A stretch of DNA of 64,000 bases from Pseudomonadota bacterium (GCA_018241505.1 JAFEDS010000017.1:534118-598117); one strand, 5' to 3'. Positions 17,409-27,246 are shown, counted from the first letter of the stretch. Program-made: numbers and translations. The notes: generated by a model from the sequence alone, not told the origin.

Positions 17409-19001
17409 ATGATCGACCGCCGTTCGTTGCTCGCCGCCGCAGCCTCATCACTGGCCCTGTCAGCGCTACCACTGCGCGTCAGCGCCGCCAGTGCCGGCCT
17501 GAGGCTCGGTAAGTCCCAGCCGTTCTCCTTTGACGCCCTCATAAAGGAAATGCAGGCGCGCGCGGCCCAGCCGTACGCGCAACAAAACTCGCTGCCGCAG
17601 TCGATCCTGGATCGCATCGACTACGCCGAGCACGGCAAGATCAAGTTCAACACGGATTTCGCCCTGTTCCACCAGGGACCCGGCGATTTCCCGGTGACCT
17701 TTTTTCACTTGGGGAAATACTTCCGCGCCCCGGTGCACATGTATGTGCTTTCGGGCGCCGGCCAGAGCGCCTCCGCCGCGGAAATTCTCTACGACCCCGC
17801 CTACTTCAGCATGCCGGCCAACAGCCCGGCGCGCGAGCTGCCCAAGGGAGCCGGGTTCGCCGGCTTTCGCCTGCAGGAAAGCCGCGGCGGCGATCAACAG
17901 AAACTCGACTGGCACAGCAACGACTGGGTTGCCTTTCTCGGCGCGTCCTATTTCCGCGCCATTGGCGAGCTCGCGCAGTATGGACTGTCGGCTCGCGGTG
18001 TTGCCATCGATGTGAGCTCCCCGGGCCGCGCGGAAGAATTTCCGGACTTCACCCGCTTCTACTTCGAACCGTCGGCCAACGGCTCCGGGGCCGTCACAGT
18101 GTACGCCGCGCTCGAAGGCCCCAGTCTCACCGGCGCCTATCGGTTTGTCATGCAGCGCGGTAAGGCCGTTGTCATGGACATCCAGGCCAACCTGTTTATG
18201 CGGCGCGATGTCGGTCAACTCGGCATCGCACCCATGACCTCCATGTACTGGTACTCCGAAACCAACAAGCCCGGGCCGGTGGACTGGCGGCCGGAAATTC
18301 ACGACTCCGACGGTCTCGTCTTGTGGACAGGAGGCGGCGAGTACATCTGGCGCCCACTCAACAATACGCGAAATCCCAGCACATCGACGTTCGCGGACGA
18401 GTCACCGCGCGGTTTCGGCCTGTCGCAACGCGACCGGTTGTTCGATCACTACCTCGATGGCGTGCACTATGAGCGGCGCCCCAGCCTGTGGGTCGAGCCA
18501 GCCGGCGATTGGGGCGAAGGTACTGTGCAACTCGTCGAGCTGCCTACCGACGATGAGACCATGGACAACATTGTCGCAATGTGGGTACCGAAGCAATCGG
18601 CCAAGGCCGGCAGCAATCTGCAGTTTCACTACAAACTAACCTGGAGTGCCGGCGAGCCGCACGAGACTACGCTCGCCCGCTGTATTGCCACCCGCATGGG
18701 TCGCGGCGGCGAGCCTGGGCAGAACCGCCCCAAGGGCGTACACAAGTTCGTTGTGGAATTCCTGGGCGGTCGCCTGGGCTCCCTGCCCTATGGCATCCGG
18801 CCCGAGCCGGTGCTGTCCGCCACCTCGGGTACCTTCTCCGATGTGTTTACTGAAGCGGTCCCGGACAGTGTTGCCGGGCATTGGCGCGCCCAATTTGACT
18901 TCACTGCCACGGGCAGCGAAGTTGTTGACATGCGCCTGTATCTGAAGGTCGGCGATCAGACTCTGTCAGAAACGTGGTTGTACCAGTACCACGTGAGCTG
19001 A
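17409..19001 (+). CDS. opgD: Periplasmic glucan biosynthesis protein, Tat-exported OpgD/OpgG type
   Basis: The product has 530 residues. A twin-arginine signal (MIDRRSLLAAAASSLALS) begins it, which fits OpgD rather than the Sec-exported OpgG. The MdoG domain fills the rest: FSFDALIKEMQARA, IKFNTDFALFHQG, EFPDFTRFYFEPS, MTSMYWYSETNKPGPVDWRP and HDSDGLVLWTGGGEYIWRPL are typical. These proteins shape osmoregulated periplasmic glucans in the periplasm. No opgH glucosyltransferase gene is adjacent. The ATG has only a weak purine run before it, but the signal peptide fixes it. The gene ends two bases from the convergent lipoprotein gene. Confidence 0.88.
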   Translation: MIDRRSLLAAAASSLALSALPLRVSAASAGLRLGKSQPFSFDALIKEMQARAAQPYAQQNSLPQSILDRIDYAEHGKIKFNTDFALFHQGPGDFPVTFFHLGKYFRAPVHMYVLSGAGQSASAAEILYDPAYFSMPANSPARELPKGAGFAGFRLQESRGGDQQKLDWHSNDWVAFLGASYFRAIGELAQYGLSARGVAIDVSSPGRAEEFPDFTRFYFEPSANGSGAVTVYAALEGPSLTGAYRFVMQRGKAVVMDIQANLFMRRDVGQLGIAPMTSMYWYSETNKPGPVDWRPEIHDSDGLVLWTGGGEYIWRPLNNTRNPSTSTFADESPRGFGLSQRDRLFDHYLDGVHYERRPSLWVEPAGDWGEGTVQLVELPTDDETMDNIVAMWVPKQSAKAGSNLQFHYKLTWSAGEPHETTLARCIATRMGRGGEPGQNRPKGVHKFVVEFLGGRLGSLPYGIRPEPVLSATSGTFSDVFTEAVPDSVAGHWRAQFDFTATGSEVVDMRLYLKVGDQTLSETWLYQYHVS

Positions 19002-19003
19002 CA

Positions 19004-19621
19004 TTACTTGTCCCGGTCGATGGCGTACATGACGGAGAAGAGCGGGATTTTCTTCTCCGTCTGCATGGGATCCTTGCCGCGCAAACCCTGGTACACCGCG
19101 TGCGCACAGAAAGCCCGGCCGGGTTTGTTCGGCTTTGACAGCGCCGCCTGGTTGGGAACGCCCGCCGTCTGCGCTTCCTGCTTGGTGAGAAAGTCCGCCG
19201 TCTCCGCCGCCTGCACGAGCGAGCCATCCTTCATTTTCAGCAGCCACACTTCGCCGCCGGCCACGAGCGGATCGCCTTTTTCAATGGTGGCCATCAGGAA
19301 CACCTCGGAATTGTCCGCCAGGTCCGCGGGAACTGAATTCGTCAGGTAGGTCATGTGCTGGCCGAATGAGCCGCCCGCCACATTCGGCGGCCGGTTCCAA
19401 CGCATCGCCGTTTCCAGGTCGCCGCAGGTCTTCGCTTCCCACAACTGTGTGAAGTTCTTGCGGCCCTGCGGCCCGTCGGCCGACGTCATGTAGTGGATCT
19501 TCTTCATCTGGGCGTCGGAAGGGACTTCGGGCGGACCTGAGACCTGTTCGACTTTGTGGCACCCGGCGAGGCCGGCCAGAAGAAGCACAGCGCACGCTGG
19601 CAATGAAGTGGTGTATTTCAT
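19004..19621 (-). CDS. Hypothetical lipoprotein
   Basis: The 205-residue product starts with a lipoprotein signal peptide and lipobox LAGC at about residue 21. The mature part has several cysteines (including AKTCGDLE and RAFCAHAVY) and ends in IPLFSVMYAIDRDK. I do not recognise a domain. It is convergent with opgD, two bases apart, and upstream (leftward start) faces the P450 gene across a 100-bp gap. Confidence 0.7.
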   Translation of the reverse strand: MKYTTSLPACAVLLLAGLAGCHKVEQVSGPPEVPSDAQMKKIHYMTSADGPQGRKNFTQLWEAKTCGDLETAMRWNRPPNVAGGSFGQHMTYLTNSVPADLADNSEVFLMATIEKGDPLVAGGEVWLLKMKDGSLVQAAETADFLTKQEAQTAGVPNQAALSKPNKPGRAFCAHAVYQGLRGKDPMQTEKKIPLFSVMYAIDRDK

Positions 19622-19721
19622 AGATAGCTCAACCGTTGGCAGGGCCCCCGGTTCCCCGGGGCTGGCAGACAGGATTGTGAAATCCCCTGCCTGAACGGTC
19701 GATTAAGAGATAATTCGCCGT

Positions 19722-21065
19722 GTGAGTAAAGTGACACCGCCCATGCCACCCATGGCCTCCGATCGAATTGGAGGCCTGCAAGTATTGTTCACCATCCGCA
19801 GGAACGCGCTGAGCGCCTTCCCCAAGCGGTGTCTACATGAGCCCGTTGTCAGGCTGCGAGCGGCCGGCCGGCCGCTCGCGCTCGTTACCGCGCCTGATGC
19901 GATCGGCCACATGATGATTACTCACGCCGACGACTATGTCCGACTCCCCTTCGGGCGTCGCGTTCTCGGACCCATTGTCGGCAAAGGACTGCTGGTCAGT
20001 GAAGGCGAAACCTGGCGGCAACAGCGCCGTGCCATGGCGCCAGCGTTTGCGCCGCGAAATATCCCGATCATGAGCGCTCACATCATGCGCTGCACCGAAG
20101 CTTCCTGTGAGCGCCTGGCGCAATCACGGGGTCGGCCGGTCAATCTGCTCGAAGAGATGCAAACGCTCAGCCTGGAGATTGCTGCAACATCGCTGTTCTC
20201 CATGGAAGCCGCGACATTCGGTCCGCAGGTGCGCGCATTAGTGTCGGAATACATGGGAACGGTTGGGCGACTGTACCTGGCTGATGTTTTTCTACCCGAG
20301 GGCACCCCGACGCGCATGCGCCGGCGACGCGCAGACTTCCGCAAGCGTTGGACCCAGCTCATCGCTTCGATCATCGAGGCGCGGCATCAGTCGGGAACCG
20401 CCGGCGCACCCAGAGATCTCTTCGACCTGCTTGCGCAGGCGCACGGCCCTGATCGACAGGACCTGCTGGCGGATGAAGTGTCCACCATGATAGTTGCGGG
20501 TCACGAGACGACTGCGCTCACTCTGTTCTGGATGTGCACTCTGCTTGCGAAGTCACCTGAGTGGCAGGGAATGCTTGCGGAGGAAGCGACACGTCACGAC
20601 CTGTCCGTGGCGGGTGCCGGAAAGAGCCTTCCCAAGCTGGAGATTGCGCGCGCGGTCGTACAAGAAACATTGCGGCTGTATTCACCTGGTTTCATGGCGG
20701 GGCGCCTGGCGAAACGGTCGCACGAGGTCTGCGGCGTGGAGGTTCCCGAAGGCTCCATTGTGCTGGTGCCGTTCTGGCTCATACACAGGACGCCGCAATG
20801 GTGGCCGAACCCAACGGCCTTCGATCCTTCGCGTTTTCTCAACGATGCCGATCCGGCGCGGCACACGTACTTGCCGTTCGGAGTGGGCCGGCATGTTTGT
20901 ATTGGTGCCCAGTTGGCGATGTCCGAAGCGACCCTGGCCATCGCGCGGCTGGCACAGCAATTCACCCTGACGATGCGGGATGAGCGGCCGGTTCTACCGG
21001 TGGCGACACTGACCACCCGGCCTGATCACGCACCGGAATTCGTTTTGCAGCCTCGCGCCCACTGA
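19722..21065 (+). CDS. Cytochrome P450
   Basis: The 447-residue product begins at a GTG. All P450 landmarks are present: the I-helix oxygen-activation motif AGHETT at about residue 261, the ExxR helix (VQETLRLY), the PNPTAFDPSRF segment and the heme loop FGVGRHVCIGAQLA with the ligand Cys near 391. The WRQQRRAMAPAF helix C is typical of soluble bacterial enzymes. No ferredoxin or reductase gene is adjacent, so the electron donor is unknown. The stop codon directly abuts that of the convergent GH13 gene, and an inverted repeat, GGATT-GTGA-AATCC, lies 37 bp upstream. Confidence 0.92.
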   Translation: MSKVTPPMPPMASDRIGGLQVLFTIRRNALSAFPKRCLHEPVVRLRAAGRPLALVTAPDAIGHMMITHADDYVRLPFGRRVLGPIVGKGLLVSEGETWRQQRRAMAPAFAPRNIPIMSAHIMRCTEASCERLAQSRGRPVNLLEEMQTLSLEIAATSLFSMEAATFGPQVRALVSEYMGTVGRLYLADVFLPEGTPTRMRRRRADFRKRWTQLIASIIEARHQSGTAGAPRDLFDLLAQAHGPDRQDLLADEVSTMIVAGHETTALTLFWMCTLLAKSPEWQGMLAEEATRHDLSVAGAGKSLPKLEIARAVVQETLRLYSPGFMAGRLAKRSHEVCGVEVPEGSIVLVPFWLIHRTPQWWPNPTAFDPSRFLNDADPARHTYLPFGVGRHVCIGAQLAMSEATLAIARLAQQFTLTMRDERPVLPVATLTTRPDHAPEFVLQPRAH

Positions 21066-22733
21066 TCAACCGACCTCGCTGCGCCGGAGCAGGTAGTCCA
21101 GGCCCCCCACCCGATACCACCGGTATCCATAGGCCTCGAGCAGCACGCAATGCCGACCGGCCGCGTCCGCCCGGCTGTGATCCTCCGACAGCAAGTTGAC
21201 CAACAGGTTGCCGGTCTCCCCGGCAATACCGACTTCGAACCGCGTCTCGCGGGGAGAAGCCGACAGATTGTGAACGAACAACACCGAGTTGTTGCGCCAG
21301 TCGTAGCGGATGGCCAGCACGGCCGGGTCGCGGGTCTGGACAATCTCAAAGTCACCCCACCCCACTTCGGGCACTTCCTTGCGCATGCGGATGATGCGTT
21401 CGGTCCAGTTCAACATCGAGCTCGGCTCGCGGCGCTGTTGGGCGGCATTCACATGCTCGAAACCGAACGGTCCGCGGCTGATGACCGGCGTAAACGGACG
21501 ATCGCTCTTGGTGAAACCGGCATTGCGCTCGGTGGACCATTGCATGGGCGTACGCGCGCATTCCCGTTCCTTCAGATCGAGATCATCGCCCATGGCCAAT
21601 TCATCGCCGTAACGCAGGACCGGCGTGCCCGGAAGCGTAAACAGAAGGCTGTACGCCAGCTCGATGCGCCGGCGGTCACCGCTGAGCATGGGCGCGAGCC
21701 GGCGCCGGATCCCCCGCTCGTAGAGTTGCATCTGCGGTTCGGGCCCAAATGCTTTGAACACCGAGTTGCGTTGGGCCGCAGTCAACCGTCCGAGATCGAG
21801 CTCATCGTGATTTCGCAGGAACTGACCCCATTGGGCCGTGGCCGGGCGCTTCTTTGTGTCTTTGAGCGCCTTTTGCAACGGACGCGAATCCTCCGCGGCG
21901 AGCGCATAGAACAGGTTCTGATTGACCTGGAAATTGAACATCATGTGCATGCGGTCACCGTCGACCCCGAAATACTCCATGTCGGTATTCGGCAGCACAT
22001 TCGCTTCGGCGAGGATGAGGGCATCGCCCTGCCGCCACTGCAGGAACTCGCGGAAGCTGCGCAGCATGTCGTACTGCTCGGTTGGTTTCGCCACCCGCGG
22101 GCCCTTCGTGGCAATCACAAAGGGCACCGCATCCATGCGAAACCCCGAGACACCCAGTTGAATCCAGAAGCCCATGATTTTGAGGATCTCGGCCTGGACA
22201 AACGGGTTGGCGGTATTCAGATCCGGCTGAAAATCGTAGAAGCGATGGAAGTACCAGGCGCGCGCCCGCGAATCAAAGCTCCAGGTCGCCTTCTGCACGC
22301 CGGGGAACACCATGCCGCGATGGGCACCGGCCGGCTTCTTTTTCGACCAGACATACCAGTCGCGGTACTTTGAGTGGGGATCGCGCCGGGCCTCCTGGAA
22401 CCAGGGATGTTGGTCCGATGTATGATTCACCACCAGGTCGATGATGATGCGAATACCCCGCTCGTGGGCGGCATGGGTGAACTCGACGAAATCGCCGAGA
22501 GTTCCGTAGCGCGGATCGACCTCGTAGTAGTTGCAGATGTCGTAACCGCCGTCGCGGCCGGGAGAAGTCTGAAACGGCATGAGCCAAATCGCGGTCACGC
22601 CGAGACCGTGCAGGTAATCCAGCCGACGCATCAAGCCCTCGAAGTCACCCACACCATCGCCGTTCGCATCCATATAGGTGGCCACGCAAAGGCAATAGAT
22701 CACCGCGTTCTTGTACCAGAGATCGGTGATCAT
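21066..22733 (-). CDS. GH13 glucosidase/trehalose synthase-like enzyme
   Basis: The protein has 555 residues with a GH13 barrel. DLVVNHTSDQHPWFQEAR is conserved region I, GFRMDAVPF (about 198-206) holds the nucleophile Asp, the acid Glu is in LAEANV (about 239) and NHDELD (about 310) holds the third acid. The length and the NHTSDQHPWFQ and HRGMVFPGVQ segments are closest to trehalose synthase (GH13_16), which interconverts maltose and trehalose. The TreS C-terminal domain is present, but no maltokinase is fused or adjacent. Its ATG overlaps the stop of the upstream alpha-glucosidase gene by four bases. Confidence 0.82.
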   Translation of the reverse strand: MITDLWYKNAVIYCLCVATYMDANGDGVGDFEGLMRRLDYLHGLGVTAIWLMPFQTSPGRDGGYDICNYYEVDPRYGTLGDFVEFTHAAHERGIRIIIDLVVNHTSDQHPWFQEARRDPHSKYRDWYVWSKKKPAGAHRGMVFPGVQKATWSFDSRARAWYFHRFYDFQPDLNTANPFVQAEILKIMGFWIQLGVSGFRMDAVPFVIATKGPRVAKPTEQYDMLRSFREFLQWRQGDALILAEANVLPNTDMEYFGVDGDRMHMMFNFQVNQNLFYALAAEDSRPLQKALKDTKKRPATAQWGQFLRNHDELDLGRLTAAQRNSVFKAFGPEPQMQLYERGIRRRLAPMLSGDRRRIELAYSLLFTLPGTPVLRYGDELAMGDDLDLKERECARTPMQWSTERNAGFTKSDRPFTPVISRGPFGFEHVNAAQQRREPSSMLNWTERIIRMRKEVPEVGWGDFEIVQTRDPAVLAIRYDWRNNSVLFVHNLSASPRETRFEVGIAGETGNLLVNLLSEDHSRADAAGRHCVLLEAYGYRWYRVGGLDYLLRRSEVG

Positions 22734-24328
22734 GAGCGGCGGTCGGTCAGACGCATGATGACTCCTTCATTGGCCCGCAAGCCAACACTTGTCACCGGAT
22801 CGTCGTCGCGATCCAGGTAGGTGGACAAGATGATCCGGCCGGCGCCGGCCAGGGTTTCCAGGGACAGCTCGTACGGATCCTCACCGAAGTTGAGAGCCAC
22901 GAAGAAGCGCTCAGGTGACTCTTCCCTGACATAGGCCAACAGATGCCCGGTCGTGGCCACCGGCTCATATATCCCAACTGACAAAGCGGGATGGGCGCGG
23001 CGCAATGCCAGAAGCCGGCGGTAGAGAGTCAGTATCGACTCGGGATCGGCATCCTCCGACTGCACATTGACGACGCTATAATCGTCAGACACTGGCAACC
23101 ACGGCTGCGCCGCGCTGAATCCCGCGTTGGCGCTGGCGTCCCATTGCATGGGTGTCCGGCAGGGATCGCGGCCCAACCCCAGACCCGGAACCCGCTTCTC
23201 AAACGGGTCCTGAATTCGATCCGTGGGAATCGGCACATTGCTCATGCCGATCTCGTCTCCATAGTACAAGGTGGGCGTGCCCCTGAGGGTGAGCAACAAC
23301 ATGGCGGCCACGCGCGCCTGGTCAATTCCCACGCGGGAAGCGATGCGCGCCCTGTCATGATTGCCGAGCACCCAGTTCGGCCAGCCACCCGACGGCAACT
23401 TGCCTTCGTACTCGTCGATCAATTGCGCAATGCCGCGCGCATTCCACGGCGCCTGCAGCAGTTGGAAGTTGAATGGCAATTGCACGCCTTCGAGATTGAC
23501 GCCGTAGTAGGCAACGAGGCGTTCGACAGGCAGGTAAATCTCACCGATCAATATGCGATCGGCGAACTCATCCGTCACACGTCGTAAGGCCGCCACCACC
23601 TCCTGCACTTCAGGCCGGTCGGTGGTGTACAACGGAATCTGACTGTGAAGCGGGTTCTGCCCCGGCCGATAGTCCGGGTTCGGCGGATTGTCGCGCCACA
23701 GGTCGTCCTTGATCAGGTGCCACAACACGTCGACCCGGAAGCCATCGACCCCGCGCCGCATCCAGAAGCGCAGCACGTCGTGCAGCGCCGCGCATACCTC
23801 CGGATTGCGCCAGTTGAGATCCGGCTGCTCCTTCAGAAACGCATGGTAGTAATACTGACCGGTGGGCTCATCGAATTCCCACGCACTGCCGCCGAAGTTG
23901 CTCAGCCAGTTGTTGGGTGGGCCACCGCCGGCCGCCGGATCGTGCCACAGGTACCAGTTGCGTTTGGGATCATTGCGCGAGCGGCGCGCTTGCCGAAACC
24001 AGGGGTGCCGGTCGGAAGTGTGGTTGGGTACAAAATCCAGGATGAGCTTGAGGCCCCGCTTCCTGACCTCCGCCACCAGCTCATCGAACAACCCGAGGGT
24101 ACCGAACACGGGATCGATGTTGGTGTAGTCGGAAATGTCATAACCGAAGTCCGCCATCGGTGAGGGGAAGATCGGCGACAGCCACAGCGCGTCCACACCC
24201 AGGGAGGCGCAATAGTCCAGCCGCGCGAGAATGCCCCGCAGGTCACCCGTGCCATCCGTATTTGCATCACTGAAGGAGCGCGGGTAGATCTGATAGACGA
24301 CACCTCGCTGCCACCATGCGTAGCTCAT
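22730..24328 (-). CDS. Alpha-glucosidase, GH13
   Basis: The product has 532 residues, a cytoplasmic-looking GH13 enzyme with no signal peptide. WWQRGVVYQIYPRSFSDANTDG and GDLRGI open the barrel. GFRVDVLWH (about 197) holds the nucleophile, ILIGEIYLP (about 260) the acid and LGNHDRARIASR (about 323) the third acid. This is the pattern of exo-acting alpha-1,4-glucosidases of the GH13_17/23 kind, which release glucose from maltose and maltooligosaccharides. It is the first gene of a two-gene operon with the trehalose-synthase-like gene. Confidence 0.85.
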   Translation of the reverse strand: MSYAWWQRGVVYQIYPRSFSDANTDGTGDLRGILARLDYCASLGVDALWLSPIFPSPMADFGYDISDYTNIDPVFGTLGLFDELVAEVRKRGLKLILDFVPNHTSDRHPWFRQARRSRNDPKRNWYLWHDPAAGGGPPNNWLSNFGGSAWEFDEPTGQYYYHAFLKEQPDLNWRNPEVCAALHDVLRFWMRRGVDGFRVDVLWHLIKDDLWRDNPPNPDYRPGQNPLHSQIPLYTTDRPEVQEVVAALRRVTDEFADRILIGEIYLPVERLVAYYGVNLEGVQLPFNFQLLQAPWNARGIAQLIDEYEGKLPSGGWPNWVLGNHDRARIASRVGIDQARVAAMLLLTLRGTPTLYYGDEIGMSNVPIPTDRIQDPFEKRVPGLGLGRDPCRTPMQWDASANAGFSAAQPWLPVSDDYSVVNVQSEDADPESILTLYRRLLALRRAHPALSVGIYEPVATTGHLLAYVREESPERFFVALNFGEDPYELSLETLAGAGRIILSTYLDRDDDPVTSVGLRANEGVIMRLTDRRS

Positions 24329-24401
24329 TGAACACCTCGCCGCTTCTTGGCAAACGCGAAAGAAGCTGCCGTGTTCCAGACCGGCTGCGCCGCAGGCGCC
24401 G

Positions 24402-24431
24402 TTGTAGGCTCGCGGGGCGCGGGCGTACTAT
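24402..24431 (+). promoter_or_regulatory. Possible promoter of the M20 operon
   Basis: TTGTAG (24402-24407) and TACTAT (24426-24431) are 18 bp apart in the gap between the divergent GH13 and M20 genes. The start would fall near 24438 with a leader of about 43 bases. Both boxes match consensus only partly. Confidence 0.35.
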
Positions 24432-24480
24432 CAGGAAAAAGCTTCAGTTCTCAACCAAAAAACCCTCAGGGAGTCACCGC

Positions 24481-26025
24481 ATGAGCGACCGGTCGATCGA
24501 ATTGTCCAGCCGTCGGGGCCTGCTGATGATGGCTGCAGCCGCCGGCGTTTCGCTTGCCACGCCGCGGATCCTCAGGGCCGCTGCCTCCGGGCCCAAGTTC
24601 GGCGGAGATCTGACCGCCGTGCGGGCTGCGATTGAAAAACAGCAGGCGCAGGCACTGAAGCGTCTGCAGAGCTGGATTGCGCTGCCATCCATTGCGGCGG
24701 AGAACCGCAACATGAAGGAAGGCGCGCAGATGATGGCCGAGCTTCTGAAGGACGCCGGCTTTCAGAACGCCAAAATCATGCCAACAGACGGCCAACCGGG
24801 TGTGTTCGCAACATTGGATGCCGGGGCGAAGCGCACGGTCGGCATGTATTTCATGTACGACGTGAAGCAGTTCGAGCCATCCGAGTGGAGCTCCCCACCC
24901 ACCGAGGCCGCCGTTGTCGAGCGGGCTCCCTTCGGTAAAGTGCTGATCGGCCGCGGCGCCACCAACCAGAAGGGCCCGGAAGCGACCTGGCTGGCCGCCC
25001 TGCACGCGCTCAAAGCCGCGGGCCGCAAGCCGCCTGTGAACATTGTGCTGGTGGCCGAAGGTGAGGAAGAAATCGGCTCACCCCACTTTGCCCAGGTCGT
25101 GCACCAGCCCGAAGTGCTCCAGGCGCTCTCGAAGTGCCACGAAGTCTTCATGCCGTTCGCCTCGCAGTCGCCCCAGGGCAGCGTGGAAGTCTTTCTCGGT
25201 GCCAAGGGAATGATTGAGGTCGAGATGGTGTGCTCCACGGAGCGATGGGGACGCGGCTCCAAGGACGACATTCACTCCAGCTACAAGGCGGAGCTCGACA
25301 GCGCGGTGTGGCGCCTGGTGAAGGCCCTCTCGACGTTGGTTTCGGAGGACGGCAACGACCCGGCCATCGACGGTTGGTTCGAGCACGTGAAACCGCTGAC
25401 CGAGCGGCAGAAACAGATCATCGCAGAGAAGGTCGCAAACTCCAATGAAGCGGACGTAAAGAAGCTGTTGGGCGTACAGCACTGGGTTCGCGATCTGTCC
25501 TACCGCGATGCGCTGGAACGGCTGGCTTCACAACCCACGGTCAATATCGAAGGCATGTATGCCGGCTACACGGGGCCCGGCGGAAAGACGTTGCTGCCCT
25601 CCAAAGCCGTCGCGAAGCTCGATTTCCGGCTGGTTCCCGACCAGACGGCCGAAGAGGCCAAAACCAAGCTGTTGGCGCACCTGCAAAAGCGCGGCTACGG
25701 CGATATCGAAGTCAAGGTGACCGGCGGCTACAATCCAACACAGACGGACGAGAATTCGTCGCTCATCAAAGCCTCCCTGGCGGTCTACAAATCGGAAGGC
25801 CTGTCCGTGAGCCTTTCGCCGCGCCTGGCAGGGTCCTGGCCGGGTTATATTTTCACCGGGCCGCCGGTCAGTCTGCCGGCGGGACATTTTGGAACCGGCC
25901 ACGGGAGCCGCGCGCACGCGCCGGATGAATACTACGTCATTGAGTCGAGCAATCCGGCCGTACGCGGGATGGCGGAAGCCACGCTGTCCTACGTCAAGCA
26001 CCTGTACGCCCTCGCGGCAAGCTAG
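24481..26025 (+). CDS. Tat-exported M20-family peptidase homologue with altered metal site
   Basis: The start at 24481 has a CAGGGAG site and opens a twin-arginine signal (ELSSRRGLLMMAAAAG). The 514-residue protein follows M20/carboxypeptidase layout: lid-like dimerisation domain in the middle (IHSSYKAELD near 265), EGEEEIGS (about 194-201) with the catalytic Glu pair, and a C-terminal GSRAHAPDEYY with the last His ligand. However, the usual HYD motif reads FMYDV (Met125), and the GRGxxDxKG motif reads GRGATNQKG with Asn162 in place of the bridging Asp. The third-ligand Asp segment reads VFMPFASQ. Hydrolysis may be lost or changed. Similar variants exist in other genomes, from memory. Confidence 0.8.
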   Translation: MSDRSIELSSRRGLLMMAAAAGVSLATPRILRAAASGPKFGGDLTAVRAAIEKQQAQALKRLQSWIALPSIAAENRNMKEGAQMMAELLKDAGFQNAKIMPTDGQPGVFATLDAGAKRTVGMYFMYDVKQFEPSEWSSPPTEAAVVERAPFGKVLIGRGATNQKGPEATWLAALHALKAAGRKPPVNIVLVAEGEEEIGSPHFAQVVHQPEVLQALSKCHEVFMPFASQSPQGSVEVFLGAKGMIEVEMVCSTERWGRGSKDDIHSSYKAELDSAVWRLVKALSTLVSEDGNDPAIDGWFEHVKPLTERQKQIIAEKVANSNEADVKKLLGVQHWVRDLSYRDALERLASQPTVNIEGMYAGYTGPGGKTLLPSKAVAKLDFRLVPDQTAEEAKTKLLAHLQKRGYGDIEVKVTGGYNPTQTDENSSLIKASLAVYKSEGLSVSLSPRLAGSWPGYIFTGPPVSLPAGHFGTGHGSRAHAPDEYYVIESSNPAVRGMAEATLSYVKHLYALAAS

Positions 26026-26031
26026 ATCTGA

Positions 26032-27237
26032 ATGGACTCGCTGATCACCGCCGCCGGCCGGGCGCTGGCGGCCGGTGATCCGCTCGGGGCACTGAAGAGG
26101 GTCGCGCTGCGCAATGATGCTCCGGCTCTCGCGCTCCGGGGCATCGCCATGGCACAGCTTGGCGATCTAGCCCGGGCACGGATGCTGCTCAAAAGCGCTG
26201 TACGGGCCTTCAGCCCGAAAGAAACCATGGCGCGGGCGCGGTGCATTGTTGCGGAAGCCGAGATCGCGCTTGCCGCGCGCGACCTGCATCCCGTGAAGGC
26301 ACTCAACGCGGCCCTGGATGTGCTCGAGGCACACGGGGACCGGGTAAATGTGGCGCACGCGCGCTATATCCAGATTCGCCGGCTTCTACTGATCGGGCGT
26401 GTCGATGAAGCTGAGGAGAGCCTCACGGATGTCGATCCCGCGCTCCTTCCTCCGGCATCCAAGGCGGGACACGAATTGATTGTGGCGGGCATTGCCATGC
26501 GGCGACTTCGCGCGAAGCAAGCCCGAGAGGCCCTGACGCGCGCCCAGCGCGCTGCCCAACAAGCACGCATCCCCGCACTGGCGGCGGAAGTTGACAGCGC
26601 TTTTCGCACGCTGAATGCACCTGCCGCCAGGCTGATTGCGGCGGGCAAGGAACGCCTGTTGGTGTTGGATGACGTTGAAGATCTGCTGGCATCGGATGCG
26701 TTGGTTGTCGACGCCTGTCGCTATCGGGTGGGAGGCATTTCGCTCGCGACTCGCCCGGTGTTGTTCACGCTCGCCCGGACACTCGCGCAACACTGGCCAC
26801 ACGATGTTTCCAGAGCCCAGCTCGTTGCCCGAGCGTTCGGACTGAAGCTCGACGACGAGTCGCATCGTGCCCGCCTGAGAGTGGAGATCGGACGACTGCG
26901 CGGGGTGCTGCGCAAGCTCGCCGAAGTGAATGCAACCAGGGAAGGATTCGCGCTTGCACCGCGCCAAGCGAAGAAAGTAGTCGTGCTCGCACAGCCGGTG
27001 GAGGATAAGAACGCCGCAGTGCTCGCCCTGCTCGCGGATGGCGAATCCTGGTCGAGCTCGGCGCTCGCACTGGCGCTCGGCACGAGCCAGCGAACAGTAC
27101 AGCGAGCGCTCGACTCCCTAGCGGAATCAGGCAAAGTGCAGTCTTTCGGGCGTGCACGCACCCTGCGCTGGATGACTCCGCCCATGCCGGGATTTACGAC
27201 TACTTTGTTACTCCCGGCGCCTCTGCCCATGGATTAG
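26032..27237 (+). CDS. TPR and winged-helix transcriptional regulator
   Basis: The product has 401 residues and starts six bases after the M20 stop. Residues 1-190 are alanine-rich helical hairpins (for example RARMLLKSAVRAF and AEAEIALAARDL) like tetratricopeptide repeats. Residues about 225-300 resemble an OmpR-type winged helix (TRPVLFTLARTLAQHWPHDVSRAQLV... then RVEIGRLRGVLRKLAE). A second HTH follows at about 325-385 with SQRTVQRALDSLAESGKV. No receiver domain is present. Its job is probably to control this operon in response to a ligand or partner bound by the repeats; that is inference. Confidence 0.65.
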   Translation: MDSLITAAGRALAAGDPLGALKRVALRNDAPALALRGIAMAQLGDLARARMLLKSAVRAFSPKETMARARCIVAEAEIALAARDLHPVKALNAALDVLEAHGDRVNVAHARYIQIRRLLLIGRVDEAEESLTDVDPALLPPASKAGHELIVAGIAMRRLRAKQAREALTRAQRAAQQARIPALAAEVDSAFRTLNAPAARLIAAGKERLLVLDDVEDLLASDALVVDACRYRVGGISLATRPVLFTLARTLAQHWPHDVSRAQLVARAFGLKLDDESHRARLRVEIGRLRGVLRKLAEVNATREGFALAPRQAKKVVVLAQPVEDKNAAVLALLADGESWSSSALALALGTSQRTVQRALDSLAESGKVQSFGRARTLRWMTPPMPGFTTTLLLPAPLPMD

Positions 27238-27246
27238 GATCGCAAC

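Noticed and set aside
21150-22373. 407-codon frame opposite the GH13 gene
   Set aside because: The GH13 frame has all catalytic motifs; the antisense frame has low-complexity composition and no family.
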